Shown here in pieces: positions 6,887 to 6,913 of a stretch of DNA of 6,913 nt. The notes under the pieces are model-generated. The model did no database searches. It had not been told where the DNA came from and was given only the letters and a program-made list of their open reading frames with translations. This stretch comes from an uncultured Muribaculaceae bacterium (GTDB taxonomy: Bacteria > Bacteroidota > Bacteroidia > Bacteroidales > Muribaculaceae): assembly GCA_910578075.1 (NCBI GenBank), contig CAJTPK010000052.1:1-6913 (forward strand), written 5' to 3'. The stretch's first letter is position 1, and each line of letters begins with the position of its first letter. Both the position numbers and the translations under genes were made by a program.

Positions 6887-6913
6887 ACTTAGTGATTTAG
6901 AGATAAGTTATTA
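6887..6913 (-). other. partial leader of the susC-like gene, with right copy of the 15-bp repeat
   Basis: Only 27 bases upstream of the susC-like ATG are present. They are AT-rich and contain the complement of atttagagataagtt (6895-6909), which is identical to 6-20. No TAnnTTTG box is present, so the promoter must lie beyond the window edge, and the repeat is probably part of the transcribed leader. Confidence 0.45.

Noticed and set aside
6..6909. The terminal 15-bp repeats as target-site duplications of a transposon
   Set aside because: No transposase or integrase is present and no terminal inverted repeats adjoin the copies, so an insertion-sequence call is not supported.

Overview
The window looks like a piece of a gut-type Bacteroidales chromosome. 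The evidence is a complete SusC/SusD outer-membrane pair, Bacteroidetes-style -7 promoter boxes (TAnnTTTG), a SusD lipoprotein signal followed by an acidic surface-export stretch, and a Bacteroidetes-type AAA/DUF4143 ATPase. Muribaculaceae or a close relative is my best guess from the feel of the SusC/SusD sequences, but this cannot be proven from the window.

Layout. Positions 1-281 hold no gene. They contain a low-complexity TTAAGG/CTTTAGAG-rich block with a long imperfect hairpin (52-100), then four tandem units with an exact 33-bp period (127-258). The last, degenerate unit runs into a good -33/-7 promoter (228-258) for the next gene. Positions 282-1622 (+) encode a DUF4143-family ATPase with clear Walker A and B motifs and a C-terminal PD-(D/E)XK-like residue set. 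Positions 1662-1763 (+) hold the first part of a Phd/YefM-type antitoxin gene that still has its -7 box but breaks off after about 23 codons; no toxin follows. A near-perfect bidirectional terminator (1761-1802) separates this from the convergent minus-strand operon: susC-like (6886 to 3623), then susD-like (3619 or, more likely, 3604 to 1817).

How the genes work together. The SusC-like TonB-dependent transporter and the SusD-like surface lipoprotein would form one nutrient-uptake complex, with SusD as a lid over the SusC barrel. They are transcribed leftward as one unit ending at the shared terminator. No glycosidase, peptidase, surface glycan-binding protein or regulator lies in the window, so the substrate is unknown. 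The ATPase and antitoxin stub form a separate, more AT-rich accessory segment that looks like the product of insertion and deletion next to the uptake operon.

The most interesting parts are the 33-bp repeat array that merges with the ATPase promoter, the decapitated antitoxin locus, and an exact 15-bp direct repeat lying at both extreme ends of the window. I see no CRISPR array, no rRNA or tRNA, and no insertion sequence. I found no clear case for a new multi-gene system; the repeat-plus-ATPase unit is the best candidate.
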